Shown piece by piece: positions 29,346 through 39,651 of a stretch of 64,000 bases of DNA. Below the pieces are notes generated by a model that had not been told where the DNA came from, did no database searches, and saw nothing but the letters and a program-made list of their open reading frames with translations. The translations under genes were made by a program, and so were the position numbers. The DNA lies in assembly GCA_034003325.1 (NCBI GenBank), contig JAVEYW010000015.1, positions 1-64,000 on the forward strand. Direction: 5' to 3'. Origin of the DNA: Desulfobacterales bacterium (GTDB lineage Bacteria; Desulfobacterota; Desulfobacteria; Desulfobacterales; JAFDDL01). Positions within the stretch are counted from its first letter, which is position 1; every line of letters begins with the position of its first letter.

Positions 29346-30116
29346 TCATTCCGCCACCACCGTGGTTTCCGAATAACCGTTCCGGTTCAAGACATCCTCA
29401 TAAGCCAGTGCTTCCGACAGAGAAGTACTTCGGCCCACCCGCACCCGATACAGCATCCCCTGACCACTGTCATAGGTCACGATATGGGCGTTTTCGTGAT
29501 TCCGCTCCAATTTTGAAACCAGCCGTTGCGCATTGCCCCGATCCCGGAAAGCGCCTACCTGAATCGTGAATTTTCCTCTATCGTAGGCTTGCGGCGTATA
29601 GGTTCTTCTGGCGGCATAATCGGTGGACGTTGAGGTCGACTTGCCCAGCGCCACGATTTCCACCGGCACGACACCCGGCCCCACCACGCCGAGAACCTTG
29701 GCCGCCCCGTAAGATAAATCAATAATCCGGCCCCGGACAAAGGGGCCCCGATCGTTGATTCGCACGTCCAGCGTTTTGCCGTTATTCATGTTGCGCACGC
29801 GCACCCAGGTGCCGAGGGGTAAAATTGTGTGGGCCGCACTGATATTATGCATATCGTACCGTTCGCCGCAGGCTGTCTTTTTGCCATGAAAGTCCCGGCC
29901 ATACCAGGAGGCCAGCCCTTTCTGGCGAAACCCCCGAGCATCGGCAAGGGGCCGGTACCACTGGCGATCGATCTTATAAGGTTTTTGCGCACCCGGTATC
30001 GGCGCAGGCGCCTTTGGCGCGCAACCGATACCCAATATCAGGCACGCGATGCACACCCCGATCCAGGACAAGGCGAGACACCCTCCCCTGCCGCCTACCG
30101 CTGACCTATTTATCAC
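29346..30116 (-). CDS. rlpA: RlpA-like lipoprotein with SPOR domain (septal ring lytic transglycosylase family)
   Basis: 256 residues from a GTG at 30116 that overlaps the lon stop. A membrane-targeting segment ends in a lipobox-like LGIGC. The double-psi beta-barrel domain follows ([22 protein letters not shown] to [21 protein letters not shown]), then a C-terminal SPOR repeat ([21 protein letters not shown]) that binds denuded septal glycan. Some RlpA proteins cut peptidoglycan at division sites. Start uncertain: a downstream TTG ([11 protein letters not shown]) has a better SD (GGGGAGGG) but would lack basic residues. Confidence 0.87.
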   Translation of the reverse strand: MINRSAVGGRGGCLALSWIGVCIACLILGIGCAPKAPAPIPGAQKPYKIDRQWYRPLADARGFRQKGLASWYGRDFHGKKTACGERYDMHNISAAHTILPLGTWVRVRNMNNGKTLDVRINDRGPFVRGRIIDLSYGAAKVLGVVGPGVVPVEIVALGKSTSTSTDYAARRTYTPQAYDRGKFTIQVGAFRDRGNAQRLVSKLERNHENAHIVTYDSGQGMLYRVRVGRSTSLSEALAYEDVLNRNGYSETTVVAE

Positions 30117-32454
30117 CAAGCGCAATATCCAAAACCTCTCGCATTTTATCCACAAAGTGAAACGTAATATCCTTTTTCACTTTTTCGGGAATATCCTCGA
30201 GATCCTTCTCGTTCCATTTTGGCAAAATAAGCGTCTTGATGCCGGCCCGATGCGCGGCCAGCACCTTTTCCTTGATACCGCCCACCGGCAATACCAGCCC
30301 GCGAAGGGTAATCTCGCCGGTCATGGCAAGATCCTTTTTGATCTTTCGATTGGTCATTAAAGACGTAAGGGCCGTGAGCATCGTCACCCCGGCGGAAGGG
30401 CCGTCCTTGGGAATCGCTCCAGCCGGCACATGAATGTGAAGGTCATGTTCCTCGATATATTTATTCTCGATGCCCAGCGACTTGGCGTTGGACCGAATAA
30501 AGCTCAGCGCGGCCTGCGCCGATTCCTTCATGACATCTCCGAGCTGGCCGGTCAGGGTCAGGTTCCGCTTGCCCGGCATGGCCGTAGCCTCAATAAAAAG
30601 CAGTTCGCCGCCCACCGGTGTCCAGGCCAGTCCCGTGGCCACACCGGGTGTGGACGTCCTTGCTTTCGTATCCGAAGAGATTCGCACCGAACCGATATAT
30701 TCGGAAAGATTGTCCGCGGTGATGCTGACGGATTCAGTGACGCCTTCGGCCACCTTGGCGGCCACCCCCCGGCAAACCGAAGCAATCTCGCGCTCCAGGT
30801 TTCGCAGTCCGGCTTCCCGCGTATAACCGGTGATGATTTTTTTAATGGCGGCCTTGTTAAAGGTAATGTGTTTACCCGTTAACCCGTGCGCCTCCCGCTG
30901 GCGCGGGATCAGATAGCGATTGGCGATCTGAATTTTTTCATCTTCCGTATATCCCAGCAACTGCAAGACTTCCATGCGGTCGCGCAACGGCGGCGGAATC
31001 GTATCCAGCACGTTGGCGGTCGTGATGAACATGACCTTCGACAAATCAAAGGCCACATCCAGGTAATGATCCTGAAAGGTAAAGTTCTGTTCCGGATCCA
31101 ATACTTCCAGAAGCGCCGAGGAGGGATCACCGCGAAAATCGCTGCCGACCTTGTCGATCTCATCAAGCATAAAAACGGGGTTATTCGATTCAGCCCGGCG
31201 AATGCCCTGAATGATTCGGCCCGGCAACGCGCCAACATAGGTGCGGCGATGGCCGCGAATTTCCGCCTCATCCCGAACCCCGCCAAGGGAGAGTCGAATG
31301 AATTTCCGGCCCAGGGCCCGGGCGATGGAATTTCCGAGTGAGGTCTTGCCCGTGCCCGGCGGGCCGACAAAACACAAAATGGGGCCCTTGGAATCGGGTT
31401 TTAGTTTTCGAACGGCCAGGTACTCCAGTATCCGTTTTTTGGCTTTTTCAAGCCCGAAATGATCGTCATCGAGCACCTTGCGGGCCTTTGCGATATCCAG
31501 GTTATCCTCGGTGGCCTCATGCCAGGGAAGCGCCGTCAGCCAGTCAAGATAGGTGGAAGCGACCGTATACTCAGAGGAGGAGGGATGCATGCGGGCCAGC
31601 CGGTCCAGTTCCCGCTTGGCCTCCTTTTGGGCTTCCTCGGGCAGTTTTTTCGCTTCGATCTTGGCGCGATAATCCTCGACTTCCACGTTGCCATCGTCCG
31701 ACTCGCCCAATTCATCCCGAATGGCTTTAAGCTGCTGGCGCAGGTAGTACTCGCGCTGGCGCTTGTCCATATCCCCCTTCACCTGGCTCTGAATTTTATT
31801 GCCAAGCTCCATCACATCGCGCTGGTAGTTGACCAGGCGCGTTACCTCGGTTAACCGGTCCTTGATACTCAGGATTTCAAGCACATGCTGTTTTTCTTCC
31901 GCCGTGGAATTGATGGTGGAGGCCACCATATCCGCCAGAATGCCAGGCTCGTGAATGGACTTGGCCATGGCGATGATTTCCTGCGGCAGCCCGGGCGAAA
32001 GTTCCACCACGCGCGTGAACTGTGCCGTCAGGTTCGCCATCAGTGCCTCGACCTCCTTGTCCTTCTGGCCTTCTTCTTTCAGGTTTCTCACCTGGGCCTT
32101 GAGATAGGGTCCGCCCTCGATGAACTTCTCCACCTGAAACCGGCCGAGCCCCTGCACCAGAAGCTGCGCCCGATTGTCCGGGGCTTTGGCCATTTTCAAA
32201 ATGAGGGCGCTGGTCCCGATTCCATAGAGATCATCAGGATTTACCACCCCTTCAGCCTGTGTTTTTTTCGATGCCAACAGACCGATGATGCGATCCTTGG
32301 ACATGGCCTCATCCACCAGAAGAATGGAATCCCCCGGCATCACCACAATGGGCAACACCATTTTGGGGAAAAGCGCGACATCGAACAGGGGTAATATCGG
32401 TAGTGTTTCCGGTATATTTTCAGTACCAACGTCTAAAGATGGTTGCTGGGTCAT
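30106..32454 (-). CDS. lon: ATP-dependent protease Lon
   Basis: 782 residues, LonA type. N-terminal substrate-binding domain ([19 protein letters not shown]), AAA+ module with Walker [10 protein letters not shown] (K370) and Walker [11 protein letters not shown], and a protease domain with the Ser-Lys dyad S687 (DGPSAG) and K730 ([11 protein letters not shown]). It degrades misfolded and regulatory proteins. SD GGAGG five bases before the ATG. Downstream of hsp20 and overlapping rlpA, so a stress-linked operon is plausible; no heat-shock promoter could be identified with confidence. Confidence 0.97.
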   Translation of the reverse strand: MTQQPSLDVGTENIPETLPILPLFDVALFPKMVLPIVVMPGDSILLVDEAMSKDRIIGLLASKKTQAEGVVNPDDLYGIGTSALILKMAKAPDNRAQLLVQGLGRFQVEKFIEGGPYLKAQVRNLKEEGQKDKEVEALMANLTAQFTRVVELSPGLPQEIIAMAKSIHEPGILADMVASTINSTAEEKQHVLEILSIKDRLTEVTRLVNYQRDVMELGNKIQSQVKGDMDKRQREYYLRQQLKAIRDELGESDDGNVEVEDYRAKIEAKKLPEEAQKEAKRELDRLARMHPSSSEYTVASTYLDWLTALPWHEATEDNLDIAKARKVLDDDHFGLEKAKKRILEYLAVRKLKPDSKGPILCFVGPPGTGKTSLGNSIARALGRKFIRLSLGGVRDEAEIRGHRRTYVGALPGRIIQGIRRAESNNPVFMLDEIDKVGSDFRGDPSSALLEVLDPEQNFTFQDHYLDVAFDLSKVMFITTANVLDTIPPPLRDRMEVLQLLGYTEDEKIQIANRYLIPRQREAHGLTGKHITFNKAAIKKIITGYTREAGLRNLEREIASVCRGVAAKVAEGVTESVSITADNLSEYIGSVRISSDTKARTSTPGVATGLAWTPVGGELLFIEATAMPGKRNLTLTGQLGDVMKESAQAALSFIRSNAKSLGIENKYIEEHDLHIHVPAGAIPKDGPSAGVTMLTALTSLMTNRKIKKDLAMTGEITLRGLVLPVGGIKEKVLAAHRAGIKTLILPKWNEKDLEDIPEKVKKDITFHFVDKMREVLDIALGDK

Positions 32455-32555
32455 GGACTCCTCCGCGTCTCTGTGCTAAGAAACTGCTCTGTTTTTTTGA
32501 ATGAATCTCATCGTTGCGCGTGTACCTTCGGTTTCCTCGCCGGCGATATCGGTTT

Positions 32556-33008
32556 TCATCCGTCTAGAATAGGCACCTTATGGGTCTTGTCCAGAGGAAG
32601 CCGGGTAAGCCGTATTTCAAGAAAGCCATTCGAGTAAATCGCTCCGACATTTTCCGGATCAATGGGTACCGGCAGATATAAAATTCTCTCAAACGAGCCG
32701 TATTGAATCTCCGCCAGCCGATAGGTCGAATTCGTTCCCGGCGCCTTGCCCATGCGCCGGCCGGATATTTTAACCGCCCGGCTATTGAGTTCAACGTCCA
32801 GGTCTTCCTTGTTGACGCCCGCAATCTCCGCTAAAATAATGATGGCATCGGGCGTTTCATAGATATCCATCTGGGGCTTCCAGGTGCACTCCGAACAGTT
32901 GAAGGTCGGGCTCAGCGCCCTCGGGCGAAACATCCCATCGATCGTTTTTCCGATTTCGGATTCTATTTCATCTAAAATTCCACCGAATCGAATTTTGATA
33001 TAGTCCAT
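32556..33008 (-). CDS. Hsp20-family small heat-shock protein
   Basis: 150 residues with an alpha-crystallin domain (about 50-145): PQMDIYETPDAIIILAEIAGV, VKISGRR, YGSFERILYLPVPID and the C-terminal LTRLPL as the I-X-I-like segment. These are ATP-independent holdases. ATG 33008 has AGGAG six bases before it; a longer frame (26 codons) lacks an SD. An unusual N-terminus contains CSEC. It precedes lon by 101 bp on the same strand. Confidence 0.9.
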   Translation of the reverse strand: MDYIKIRFGGILDEIESEIGKTIDGMFRPRALSPTFNCSECTWKPQMDIYETPDAIIILAEIAGVNKEDLDVELNSRAVKISGRRMGKAPGTNSTYRLAEIQYGSFERILYLPVPIDPENVGAIYSNGFLEIRLTRLPLDKTHKVPILDG

Positions 33009-33177
33009 ACTCGGCTCCTGCTTGGCTGATTGATAATATTTGGCGGGTTCGGCCTTTTCGGTCGACGTGCGAACCGATGAATCCAATAGATACCGGGCGC
33101 CTCTACATTCTGAGTATGAAAAGTAACATTACGATATAATTTTGTAAAGGAAAGATAGCATTGTCTTTTGCAACCAA

Positions 33178-34350
33178 ATGCCGTATGAGCCGGCTATGGA
33201 AAAAGATTCGTCACAGGTTGTCCGGTCCATCGTCAGTATTCAGTACTTTCTTTATTTCGGCGTGCTCGGCATTTTCCTGCCCTATTTCAATCTGTATTGC
33301 TACCACATCGGGCTGACCGGTTTTCAGATCGGCGCCATCTCCGGCATCCGTTCGGCGGCCTTTGCGCTGTTCCCGCTGCTCTGGGGCGCCATCGCCGACC
33401 GATCCGGCGGGCAGCGGCCGATTTATATTTTTTGCAGTATCATGAGCATGCTCATCTGGGCCTTCTATCTGATGACGTCCAGCTTCTGGCCCATGCTGAT
33501 CATCACCTTTTTCTACGGGTTATTTTATTCACCGATCATCAGTTTTCTGGAAGCGGCCACCATGGAAACGCTCGGAAAGCATAAGCGACATTACGGGCGC
33601 ATTCGCGCCTGGGGCTCCATCAGTTTTATTCTCGCGGTGATCGGATTCGGCAAGTTCACCGATTCTTTTTCCATGCGACTCATTCTGTTCGGCATTTTGG
33701 GCATCTCCCTGCTTCAATGCGCCTTTTCCTTCGGCATGCCGAAAACCGCCGCCCTCGGTAAGCTGCTGAATGCCAAACAAGTGCAACCGCTTTTTACGCG
33801 GGGAACCGTCATTTTTCTGATCTGCGGGTTTTTGATGCTGGTCAGCCACGGCGCTTATTACGGTTTTTTTTCCATTCACCTGGAAACGCTCGGGTGCAGC
33901 AAAACCTTTATCGGCGCCGCCTGGGCGCTGGCCGTAACCGCCGAGATCCTTGTGATGGTCAACTCCGGCAAACTTTTCCGGCATCTTTCGTTGGAAAAAA
34001 TTTTGGCTTACTCGTTTTTCATCGCAGCGGCCCGCTGGCTCATCCTATCAACCTGTAACACACCGGCGATCCTTTTCGCTTCCCAGATTCTTCATGCCTT
34101 TACCTATGGCGCGTTTCACATGGCCAGCATTTTATATATGGACCGGCTCAGCCCCGAAAAATCAAAAACCATGGGCCAGGCCGTCAACAATGCCGTCACC
34201 TACGGCCTGGGTCTGATGGTCGGTTTTTTTCTCAGCGGCGCGCTCTATAAGGCCGCCGGCGCCTATTCCTTATTTCTCATCAACGCGGGCATTGCCCTGG
34301 CCGCCGGGATTCTGTTTCGTTACAGGGGGGGGGTGACAATTGGGAGTTGA
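33178..34350 (+). CDS. MFS transporter (MFS_1-like)
   Basis: 390 residues with about 12 predicted membrane helices. It resembles the LacY/nucleoside/HcaT-like subgroup: QYFLYFGVLGIFLPYFNLYC at the start, GAISGIRSAAFALFPLLWGAIADRSG with the inter-helix loop motif, and HYGRIRAWGSISF. Substrate unknown. No clear SD: ATG 33178 is used and ATG 33196 is possible. TATAAT at 33135-33140 could be a -10 box, but the -35 is poor. Divergent from hsp20. Confidence 0.85.
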   Translation: MPYEPAMEKDSSQVVRSIVSIQYFLYFGVLGIFLPYFNLYCYHIGLTGFQIGAISGIRSAAFALFPLLWGAIADRSGGQRPIYIFCSIMSMLIWAFYLMTSSFWPMLIITFFYGLFYSPIISFLEAATMETLGKHKRHYGRIRAWGSISFILAVIGFGKFTDSFSMRLILFGILGISLLQCAFSFGMPKTAALGKLLNAKQVQPLFTRGTVIFLICGFLMLVSHGAYYGFFSIHLETLGCSKTFIGAAWALAVTAEILVMVNSGKLFRHLSLEKILAYSFFIAAARWLILSTCNTPAILFASQILHAFTYGAFHMASILYMDRLSPEKSKTMGQAVNNAVTYGLGLMVGFFLSGALYKAAGAYSLFLINAGIALAAGILFRYRGGVTIGS

Positions 34351-34400
34351 AAGGGTGGTATTCATTCAACCGATAACAGCATATAACAGGAGGGGGTCTG

Positions 34401-35741
34401 ATGTTAAATTTCGATCTTTCCGCGGAACAGATTGCGTTACAGCAAACAGCACGCAAATTCGCGATCGAAGAGGTGCTTCCGATCGCCTGGCATTATGATC
34501 GAATCGGCGAATTTCCATTATCGATTCTTGAAAAAGCGATCGCGGCGGGACTGACCAACGCGGACATTCCCGCCCGCTTCGGCGGTAAGGGGTACGGCAT
34601 TCTCGAAGGGGTCATCATCACCGAGGAAATCGCGGCCGCCTGCCCGGGGCTGGCCACCTCCATATTTGACAACTCCCTTGGCATGCAACCGGTTTTTCTA
34701 TGCGACAACGAGGTCTTGAAAGAAACGGTGCTTCCCGACATACTGAAAAATAACAAAAAGATATGCTTTGCGACCTCTGAACCGTTCATGGGTTCGGATA
34801 TCGCGGGCATTCGCTGCAAGGCGGAAAAGGACGGTGAAGACTATCTTCTTAACGGCACCAAGTACTGGATCACCAACGGCGGCATTGCTGATTACATCTG
34901 CGTATTTGCCACCATCGATTCAAAAATGCAGCATAATGGCATCTGTGCCTTTCTGGTTGAAAAAAAATGGCCCGGCGTCACTTGCGGCCGCCCGATTCCC
35001 AAACTGGGCCAGCGTGCCTCCAACACGGTCGGTCTGGAGTTTAAAGACGTACGCGTCCCTAAAGAAAACATTCTGGCGCCGCCGGGAAAAGGCTTTGTCC
35101 TGGCCATGCGAACCTTTGCCAGAACCCGCCCCGCCATCGGCGCGCTGAGTGTCGGCGCTGCCCGGTCCGCCATGGAATATGCCATCGACTATGTCAAAAA
35201 GCGCCGCGCCTTCGGTGCGGCCATCGCCTCATACCAGGGAATCCAATTCAAGATTGCGGAAATGTACCAAAAGGTTGAAACCGCAAGACTTTTGACATGG
35301 AAGGCCGCCTGGGAAGCCGACAGTAAACCGGATGCCACGATCAGCGCCTCGGTCGCCAAGCTGTACGCCTCCGAAATCGCACTCGAGGTGGCCAACGAAG
35401 CACTTCAGGTATTCGGCGGTTATGGTTACACCCCCTTCTTTCCGGTGGAAAAGCTACTTCGGGACACACGGCTCTTTCGCATCTATGAAGGCACCAGCGA
35501 AGTGCAGCGCATCATTCTGGCCGGCCATGCGATGGGAGCCTACCGGCCGGTCATGCCGCCGCTTGAAGACCTGCCCATGATCCGTGAAACGGCGTGGGAC
35601 GAACTCTCAGCGGACGAGCGCGGTCACGCCGGTGTTTGGCGATGCCGCATGTGCGGGCATATGCATCACGGCGAGACACCGCCCGAAAAATGCCCCTATT
35701 GCTTTATGGCCGCAAGCACCTTTAAAAAGATCGAACCTTAA
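34401..35741 (+). CDS. Acyl-CoA dehydrogenase with C-terminal rubredoxin-like zinc ribbon
   Basis: 446 residues. Residues 1-385 are a complete acyl-CoA dehydrogenase: FAD-site CFATSEPFMGSDIAGI, a middle beta domain, and ALQVFGGYGYTPFFPVEKLLRDTR. The catalytic base is probably E363 in IYEGTSEVQR. A tail holds C415, C418, C431 and C434 (WRCRMCGHMHHGETPPEKCPYC), a rubredoxin/rubrerythrin-type metal knuckle. The tail could pass electrons from FAD to another carrier or only bind zinc. SD AGGAGGGGG. Followed by mutY after 9 bp. Confidence 0.92.
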   Translation: MLNFDLSAEQIALQQTARKFAIEEVLPIAWHYDRIGEFPLSILEKAIAAGLTNADIPARFGGKGYGILEGVIITEEIAAACPGLATSIFDNSLGMQPVFLCDNEVLKETVLPDILKNNKKICFATSEPFMGSDIAGIRCKAEKDGEDYLLNGTKYWITNGGIADYICVFATIDSKMQHNGICAFLVEKKWPGVTCGRPIPKLGQRASNTVGLEFKDVRVPKENILAPPGKGFVLAMRTFARTRPAIGALSVGAARSAMEYAIDYVKKRRAFGAAIASYQGIQFKIAEMYQKVETARLLTWKAAWEADSKPDATISASVAKLYASEIALEVANEALQVFGGYGYTPFFPVEKLLRDTRLFRIYEGTSEVQRIILAGHAMGAYRPVMPPLEDLPMIRETAWDELSADERGHAGVWRCRMCGHMHHGETPPEKCPYCFMAASTFKKIEP

Positions 35742-35750
35742 ACCATACCC

Positions 35751-36860
35751 ATGCATATTACGAAAAAAACCGTCACGCTTATTCAGCAGCGTCTGACCCG
35801 ATGGTATCAGGAACACAAAAGGCCGCTGCCGTGGCGTGAAACCCGGAACCCCTATTGCATCTGGGTCTCGGAAGTAATGTTGCAGCAAACACAGGTTAAA
35901 ACGGTGATCCCCTATTATGTAACATTTATTTCCCGGTTTCCGGATGTAGCGAGCCTCGCTGAAGCGGATCTTCATGAAGTGCTCAAACTCTGGGAGGGAC
36001 TGGGCTATTATGCCAGGGCCAGAAATCTGCACCGGGCCGCAAAAATCGTAGCGGAATCGCACAAGGGGATTGTCCCCGATGACTATGCGGCATTTCGAGC
36101 CCTGCCCGGCGTGGGGGAGTATATCGCGGCGGCCGTTCTCAGCATCGCGTTCTCTCAACCCCATGCCGTGGTGGACGGGAACGTGAAACGCGTCCTGGCG
36201 CGGCTGGCGTGCATCGAAACCCCCGTCAATCAGGCCGCCGGGCATCGGGAATTTAATGCGTATGCCCAAACGCTGTTGGACCGGCAGTCCCCCGAAACCT
36301 TCAACCAGGCGATGATGGAACTGGGGGCGCTGATTTGCAAGCCGGAAATCCCCGATTGCTTGCAATGCCCCCTGAATGCGGATTGCCTTTCCTGTCGAAA
36401 AAAGGTTGTTGCCCGGTATCCGCGGCGAATCAAGGCAAGACGGACACCGACCCACTCCATTGCCGTCGCCGTCATATGGCGCAACGGCAAGGTCCTGATT
36501 ACCCAACGCGCCCCGGATGGGTTGTTGGGGGGCCTGTGGGAATTTCCAGGCGGAAAAGTCAAGGCCAAGGAAACAAGCATCGAAGCCTGCAAAAGAGAGG
36601 TAAAAGAGGAAACGGGACTTTCCATCGAGGTGATGGCGCCGTTAACGCGCGTCAAGCATGCCTATACCCATTTTAAAATCGAAATGGATGTATTTATCTG
36701 CCGCTATGCCGGAGGGCGGGTGCGGCTTTCCGGGCCCGTGGCGTTCAGATGGGTCACCCTCGGGGAGCTGAATCAATACCCCTTCCCAAAGGCCAACCAT
36801 AAGTTCTTCCCCCTTTTGAGAGCATGGGGAAAGCCCGGGGATAAGAACAACTCGGCATAG
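35751..36860 (+). CDS. mutY: Adenine DNA glycosylase MutY with complete Nudix domain
   Basis: 369 residues. The glycosylase core has the catalytic Glu in VSEVMLQQTQV, the HhH motif LPGVGEYIAAAV and the Asp in VVDGNVKRV. The 4Fe-4S loop has C196, C203, C206 and C212 with the classic 6-2-5 spacing. It removes A opposite 8-oxoG. The C-terminal MutT-like domain (about 240-365) normally only recognises 8-oxoG, but here it carries an intact Nudix box GKVKAKE then REVKEETGL (about 268-290), so hydrolase activity is possible. Confidence 0.94.
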   Translation: MHITKKTVTLIQQRLTRWYQEHKRPLPWRETRNPYCIWVSEVMLQQTQVKTVIPYYVTFISRFPDVASLAEADLHEVLKLWEGLGYYARARNLHRAAKIVAESHKGIVPDDYAAFRALPGVGEYIAAAVLSIAFSQPHAVVDGNVKRVLARLACIETPVNQAAGHREFNAYAQTLLDRQSPETFNQAMMELGALICKPEIPDCLQCPLNADCLSCRKKVVARYPRRIKARRTPTHSIAVAVIWRNGKVLITQRAPDGLLGGLWEFPGGKVKAKETSIEACKREVKEETGLSIEVMAPLTRVKHAYTHFKIEMDVFICRYAGGRVRLSGPVAFRWVTLGELNQYPFPKANHKFFPLLRAWGKPGDKNNSA

Positions 36861-36885
36861 CCCTCGGCCTTCCGGCAAACCCGGC

Positions 36886-37545
36886 TTACGCCGTCATCGC
36901 GCAACGAATGGTGGCGACCGCTTTTTCAATACTCATATTCGCCGTGTTGATGATCAGATCGTAATTGAGCGGGTCAGCCACATTCGCGTTGAAGTATTTT
37001 CGAATAAAGGCCCGGCGGTCCGACTCCGTGCGCAACAGCCGACGGGTCGCCTCTTCCTTGGAAAGATTAAATTCCTTGCTAAGCCGGTTCACGCGAATCA
37101 CCATGGGCGCGATGACCCGAACTCGAAAACAGTTTTCCGGGGGCAAGATAAAATTGGCACCTCGTCCCACGATCACCGCCCGCCCGTGTTCACCGATCAC
37201 GCCAATGGCTTTCATCAGATGCTTCAGATATTCATCCGGCCAGAGGTGATGCTCGTTGATCACGGAGGAAACGGTTTCCTCCAGCAGGTTGATCCCCTTT
37301 TCATCCAGTGTCTCCAGAAGCCGCTTATTGACATTGGCGCTTTCGGCCATTTGGTGAATCACCTCCTGGCGAAAAAGGTCAAATTCAAGTGATTGCGCCA
37401 GTTTGGCCGCTACGATACGGCCGCCGCTGCCGGGCTCCCTGGAGATGGTAACGACGCTGATCCCCTTAACGGGCTCGCGTTTTTCTTTATTCAACAGTTG
37501 CCATCGCTGTACCTGCTCTTCAACCATTTGCTGAGTTGTTCTCAT
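36886..37545 (-). CDS. Cytidylate kinase-like family protein
   Basis: 219 residues. The P-loop-like segment is SVVTISREPGSGGRIVAAKLA (about 30-50), a form seen in the cytidylate-kinase-like family (PF13189), followed by VIVGRGANFIL and RVRVIAPMVIRVNRL. These proteins are related to CMP kinases, but their substrate is generally unknown. ATG 37545 has AAGGGAGG; an upstream frame of 20 codons lacks an SD. Convergent with mutY; the 25-bp gap holds an imperfect CCGG..CCGG hairpin. Confidence 0.85.
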   Translation of the reverse strand: MRTTQQMVEEQVQRWQLLNKEKREPVKGISVVTISREPGSGGRIVAAKLAQSLEFDLFRQEVIHQMAESANVNKRLLETLDEKGINLLEETVSSVINEHHLWPDEYLKHLMKAIGVIGEHGRAVIVGRGANFILPPENCFRVRVIAPMVIRVNRLSKEFNLSKEEATRRLLRTESDRRAFIRKYFNANVADPLNYDLIINTANMSIEKAVATIRCAMTA

Positions 37546-37785
37546 AAGACCTCCCTTCGACAGATGGGTTTCCCCCTCAGCTATCCGAGGATCGCCTCCC
37601 CGCAACGCTTTCTATTTTCAATCTACAAGAGAGGTGCCGGCGAAGTCAATCGCAAGAAGCCTCTGTGCGTTCCAACTAGCTAATTTTCTATTGATAGCTG
37701 AAACCGAGCTGCAACATTATCAGGGGGGAATTCAATTTGCTATCCCGGCAGTGGCCTTCGTTGACGTAATCACCGATTTGAGCGG

Positions 37786-38781
37786 CTAACTATTACCCCC
37801 AGGGTCAGCGACTACCACGAAAAAATCGCCCTGTCGCTGATAGAAGACCTTGTCGAACTGATAGTAAATCTGGTCCTGATGCCTGATTTCAACCGCATAC
37901 GGCGGAATGGACGGCACCTTTGCGCCGATCGGAGCATCGACCGACACATAGAGCGGATGACCATTTTGGATCATCTTCTGATAGAAGGTATGATTGCTCA
38001 CGAAATAGGTCTGTCCTTCAACCGTCACCGGATAGGGATTTGAAAGGCCGAACATTTCCACGCCGGCCGGCGGGGAGATAACCACGTATTTGACATCTCC
38101 CGATGTATACGCCGGTTTGTACCAGACCGAACTGCAATGATAATAGGTGGTCGTGCCGGAGGGCTGTTTGACCACCACCATCTCCTGGCAGGGTGGGGCG
38201 TCTTCAAGGTAAAAGGTGTACGACACCGTGGTCACCGGGTATCCGTACCACCAGGCAGCATGCCAGTGATCATCCCAGTAATCGTCATACTGGTCGTGAT
38301 ACCAGTTTTGCCAATCCTCCCGATTCTGGTTGCGCCAGTCCTGCCAATCCTCTCTGATCTCGTCCCGGTTCCGGCCGGTGCCTTCAGCGGGCAGTTGCGC
38401 CGGCGTGAGCCCTGAATTCTGGAATTTCTGACGGATCTGCTGCTTTTCATCGGGGGTCAGATTTGCCGTACGGTCCTTGATCTGCTGTCTTTGTTCAGGC
38501 GACAGGTTGGCGGCACGACTCTGCAACGCGTCCCGCCTATCTGGGCGAGATAGGCCCTCCCTCGACGCCCGTGACACATCTCGTGTCGACGCTCGTTCGC
38601 TGTTGCGGATCGATCCAAAATTCCCGCCGCCACCGCGTGAAAAACCGCCGCCCCCGCCGCGGGAAAATCCACCGCCTCCTCGGCCTCCCCTGCCGCCACC
38701 GCGTGATTCCGCAAGATCGGGGAGTGTAAAGGCCGCCAGGCAAACGCTGATAAGCAACATCGTGAAGGGTTTCCAGTTCAT
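37786..38781 (-). CDS. Gly-rich secreted protein (DUF6515-like)
   Basis: 331 residues with a signal peptide (MNWKPFTMLLISVCLAAFTLP). A Gly/Arg/Ser-rich stretch (SRGGGRGGRGGGGFSRGGGG) is followed by a charged helical region with repeats of SPEQRQQIKDRTANLTPDEKQQI and tandem RNQNREDWQNW-type motifs. The C-terminal half is rich in Tyr/Val (YYHCSSVWYKP, VSNHTFYQKM), resembling DUF6515-type sequences. No known function. Its ATG overlaps the stop of the DUF2092 gene by four bases, so the two are coupled. SD AAAGGAGG. Confidence 0.75.
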   Translation of the reverse strand: MNWKPFTMLLISVCLAAFTLPDLAESRGGGRGGRGGGGFSRGGGGGFSRGGGGNFGSIRNSERASTRDVSRASREGLSRPDRRDALQSRAANLSPEQRQQIKDRTANLTPDEKQQIRQKFQNSGLTPAQLPAEGTGRNRDEIREDWQDWRNQNREDWQNWYHDQYDDYWDDHWHAAWWYGYPVTTVSYTFYLEDAPPCQEMVVVKQPSGTTTYYHCSSVWYKPAYTSGDVKYVVISPPAGVEMFGLSNPYPVTVEGQTYFVSNHTFYQKMIQNGHPLYVSVDAPIGAKVPSIPPYAVEIRHQDQIYYQFDKVFYQRQGDFFVVVADPGGNS

Positions 38782-39617
38782 GGCCGGCCTCCTTTCTCTG
38801 TCTTGCGAGGCATCGGCACCAATATGTCGATCCATTGGGAATCGGCCGGCGCGGTGAAGGTGAACAGGCTATCGCTGAATCGCTCCGGTACCTCCCAGAC
38901 AGTCAGCAGGGCGACAGACTGCGGTGTGCCCGGCTGTTCTCGATAGCTGATGGCCAGTTTGCGAATGAAGGGGGTCGTTCCCTGCTCGATCCAGATCTGC
39001 CAGTCAACCGTCTTGCCGCGGAAAGACAGCTGCTTGCACGGCAGCCCATTTACCAGGCTATCGCCAACCACATCGGCTTCTATGGCCAGTTGATCAAGGG
39101 GGCGCAAATCGCTGTAGAAAAGGTCTGCGAGCGGCTGGGGTTCCTTGAGCAGACCTTCCAGCATGTCGAGTGTCGCGTCGATAGCTGGTGGGGCCTTGAT
39201 CCGGGTATGCACTTTCTTGGATCTTTCGGCGAGGCTGAGCATCTTGCCGTCGTACCAGCATTGGCGCCGGCGGCCGTCATCGAATTGAATGTCGGCAAAA
39301 AAACGGTCGGGCCGCTGGAGGTAGAGATCGCCTTTCTTCTCGAACTGAAGAATTCGGCCATCCGTCTGAACCACGTCATAGGCTACGGAAGCCTTGATGT
39401 GAAAGCGCGGCAGGGAAGTGAGAAAATCCGTCGCTCGCTTCAGCTCGGCAATGGCCGCAGGTTCCCGCATGTCAGCGGCGGCGTTCGCCTTCATGTTGAC
39501 TTCATCACCAGGCTCAGATTGACCCTTCGACGGTACGGAATCGGCTGCGGCGCTGGTAAGCGGCAGCCAGAGAACAACACCGATCAAGAAAAACATTTTT
39601 AATGCAAATCGTTTCAT
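38778..39617 (-). CDS. Secreted DUF2092 family protein
   Basis: 279 residues; signal peptide MKRFALKMFFLIGVVLWLPL cleaved near SAAAD. The body fits DUF2092 (LKRATDFLTSLPRFHIKASVAYDVVQTDG, KGDLYLQRPDRFF, QCWYDGKMLSLAERSKK, QIWIEQGTTPFIRKLAISYR), a LolA/LppX-like half-barrel fold predicted to bind hydrophobic ligands in the periplasm. First gene of a pair with the Gly-rich protein. The frame continues far upstream, across copy D of the dispersed repeat, but that part is not credible as coding. Confidence 0.8.
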   Translation of the reverse strand: MKRFALKMFFLIGVVLWLPLTSAAADSVPSKGQSEPGDEVNMKANAAADMREPAAIAELKRATDFLTSLPRFHIKASVAYDVVQTDGRILQFEKKGDLYLQRPDRFFADIQFDDGRRRQCWYDGKMLSLAERSKKVHTRIKAPPAIDATLDMLEGLLKEPQPLADLFYSDLRPLDQLAIEADVVGDSLVNGLPCKQLSFRGKTVDWQIWIEQGTTPFIRKLAISYREQPGTPQSVALLTVWEVPERFSDSLFTFTAPADSQWIDILVPMPRKTEKGGRP

Positions 39618-39651
39618 AACGTATCTTTCCATGAGAAGGCGGTCCAACCTA

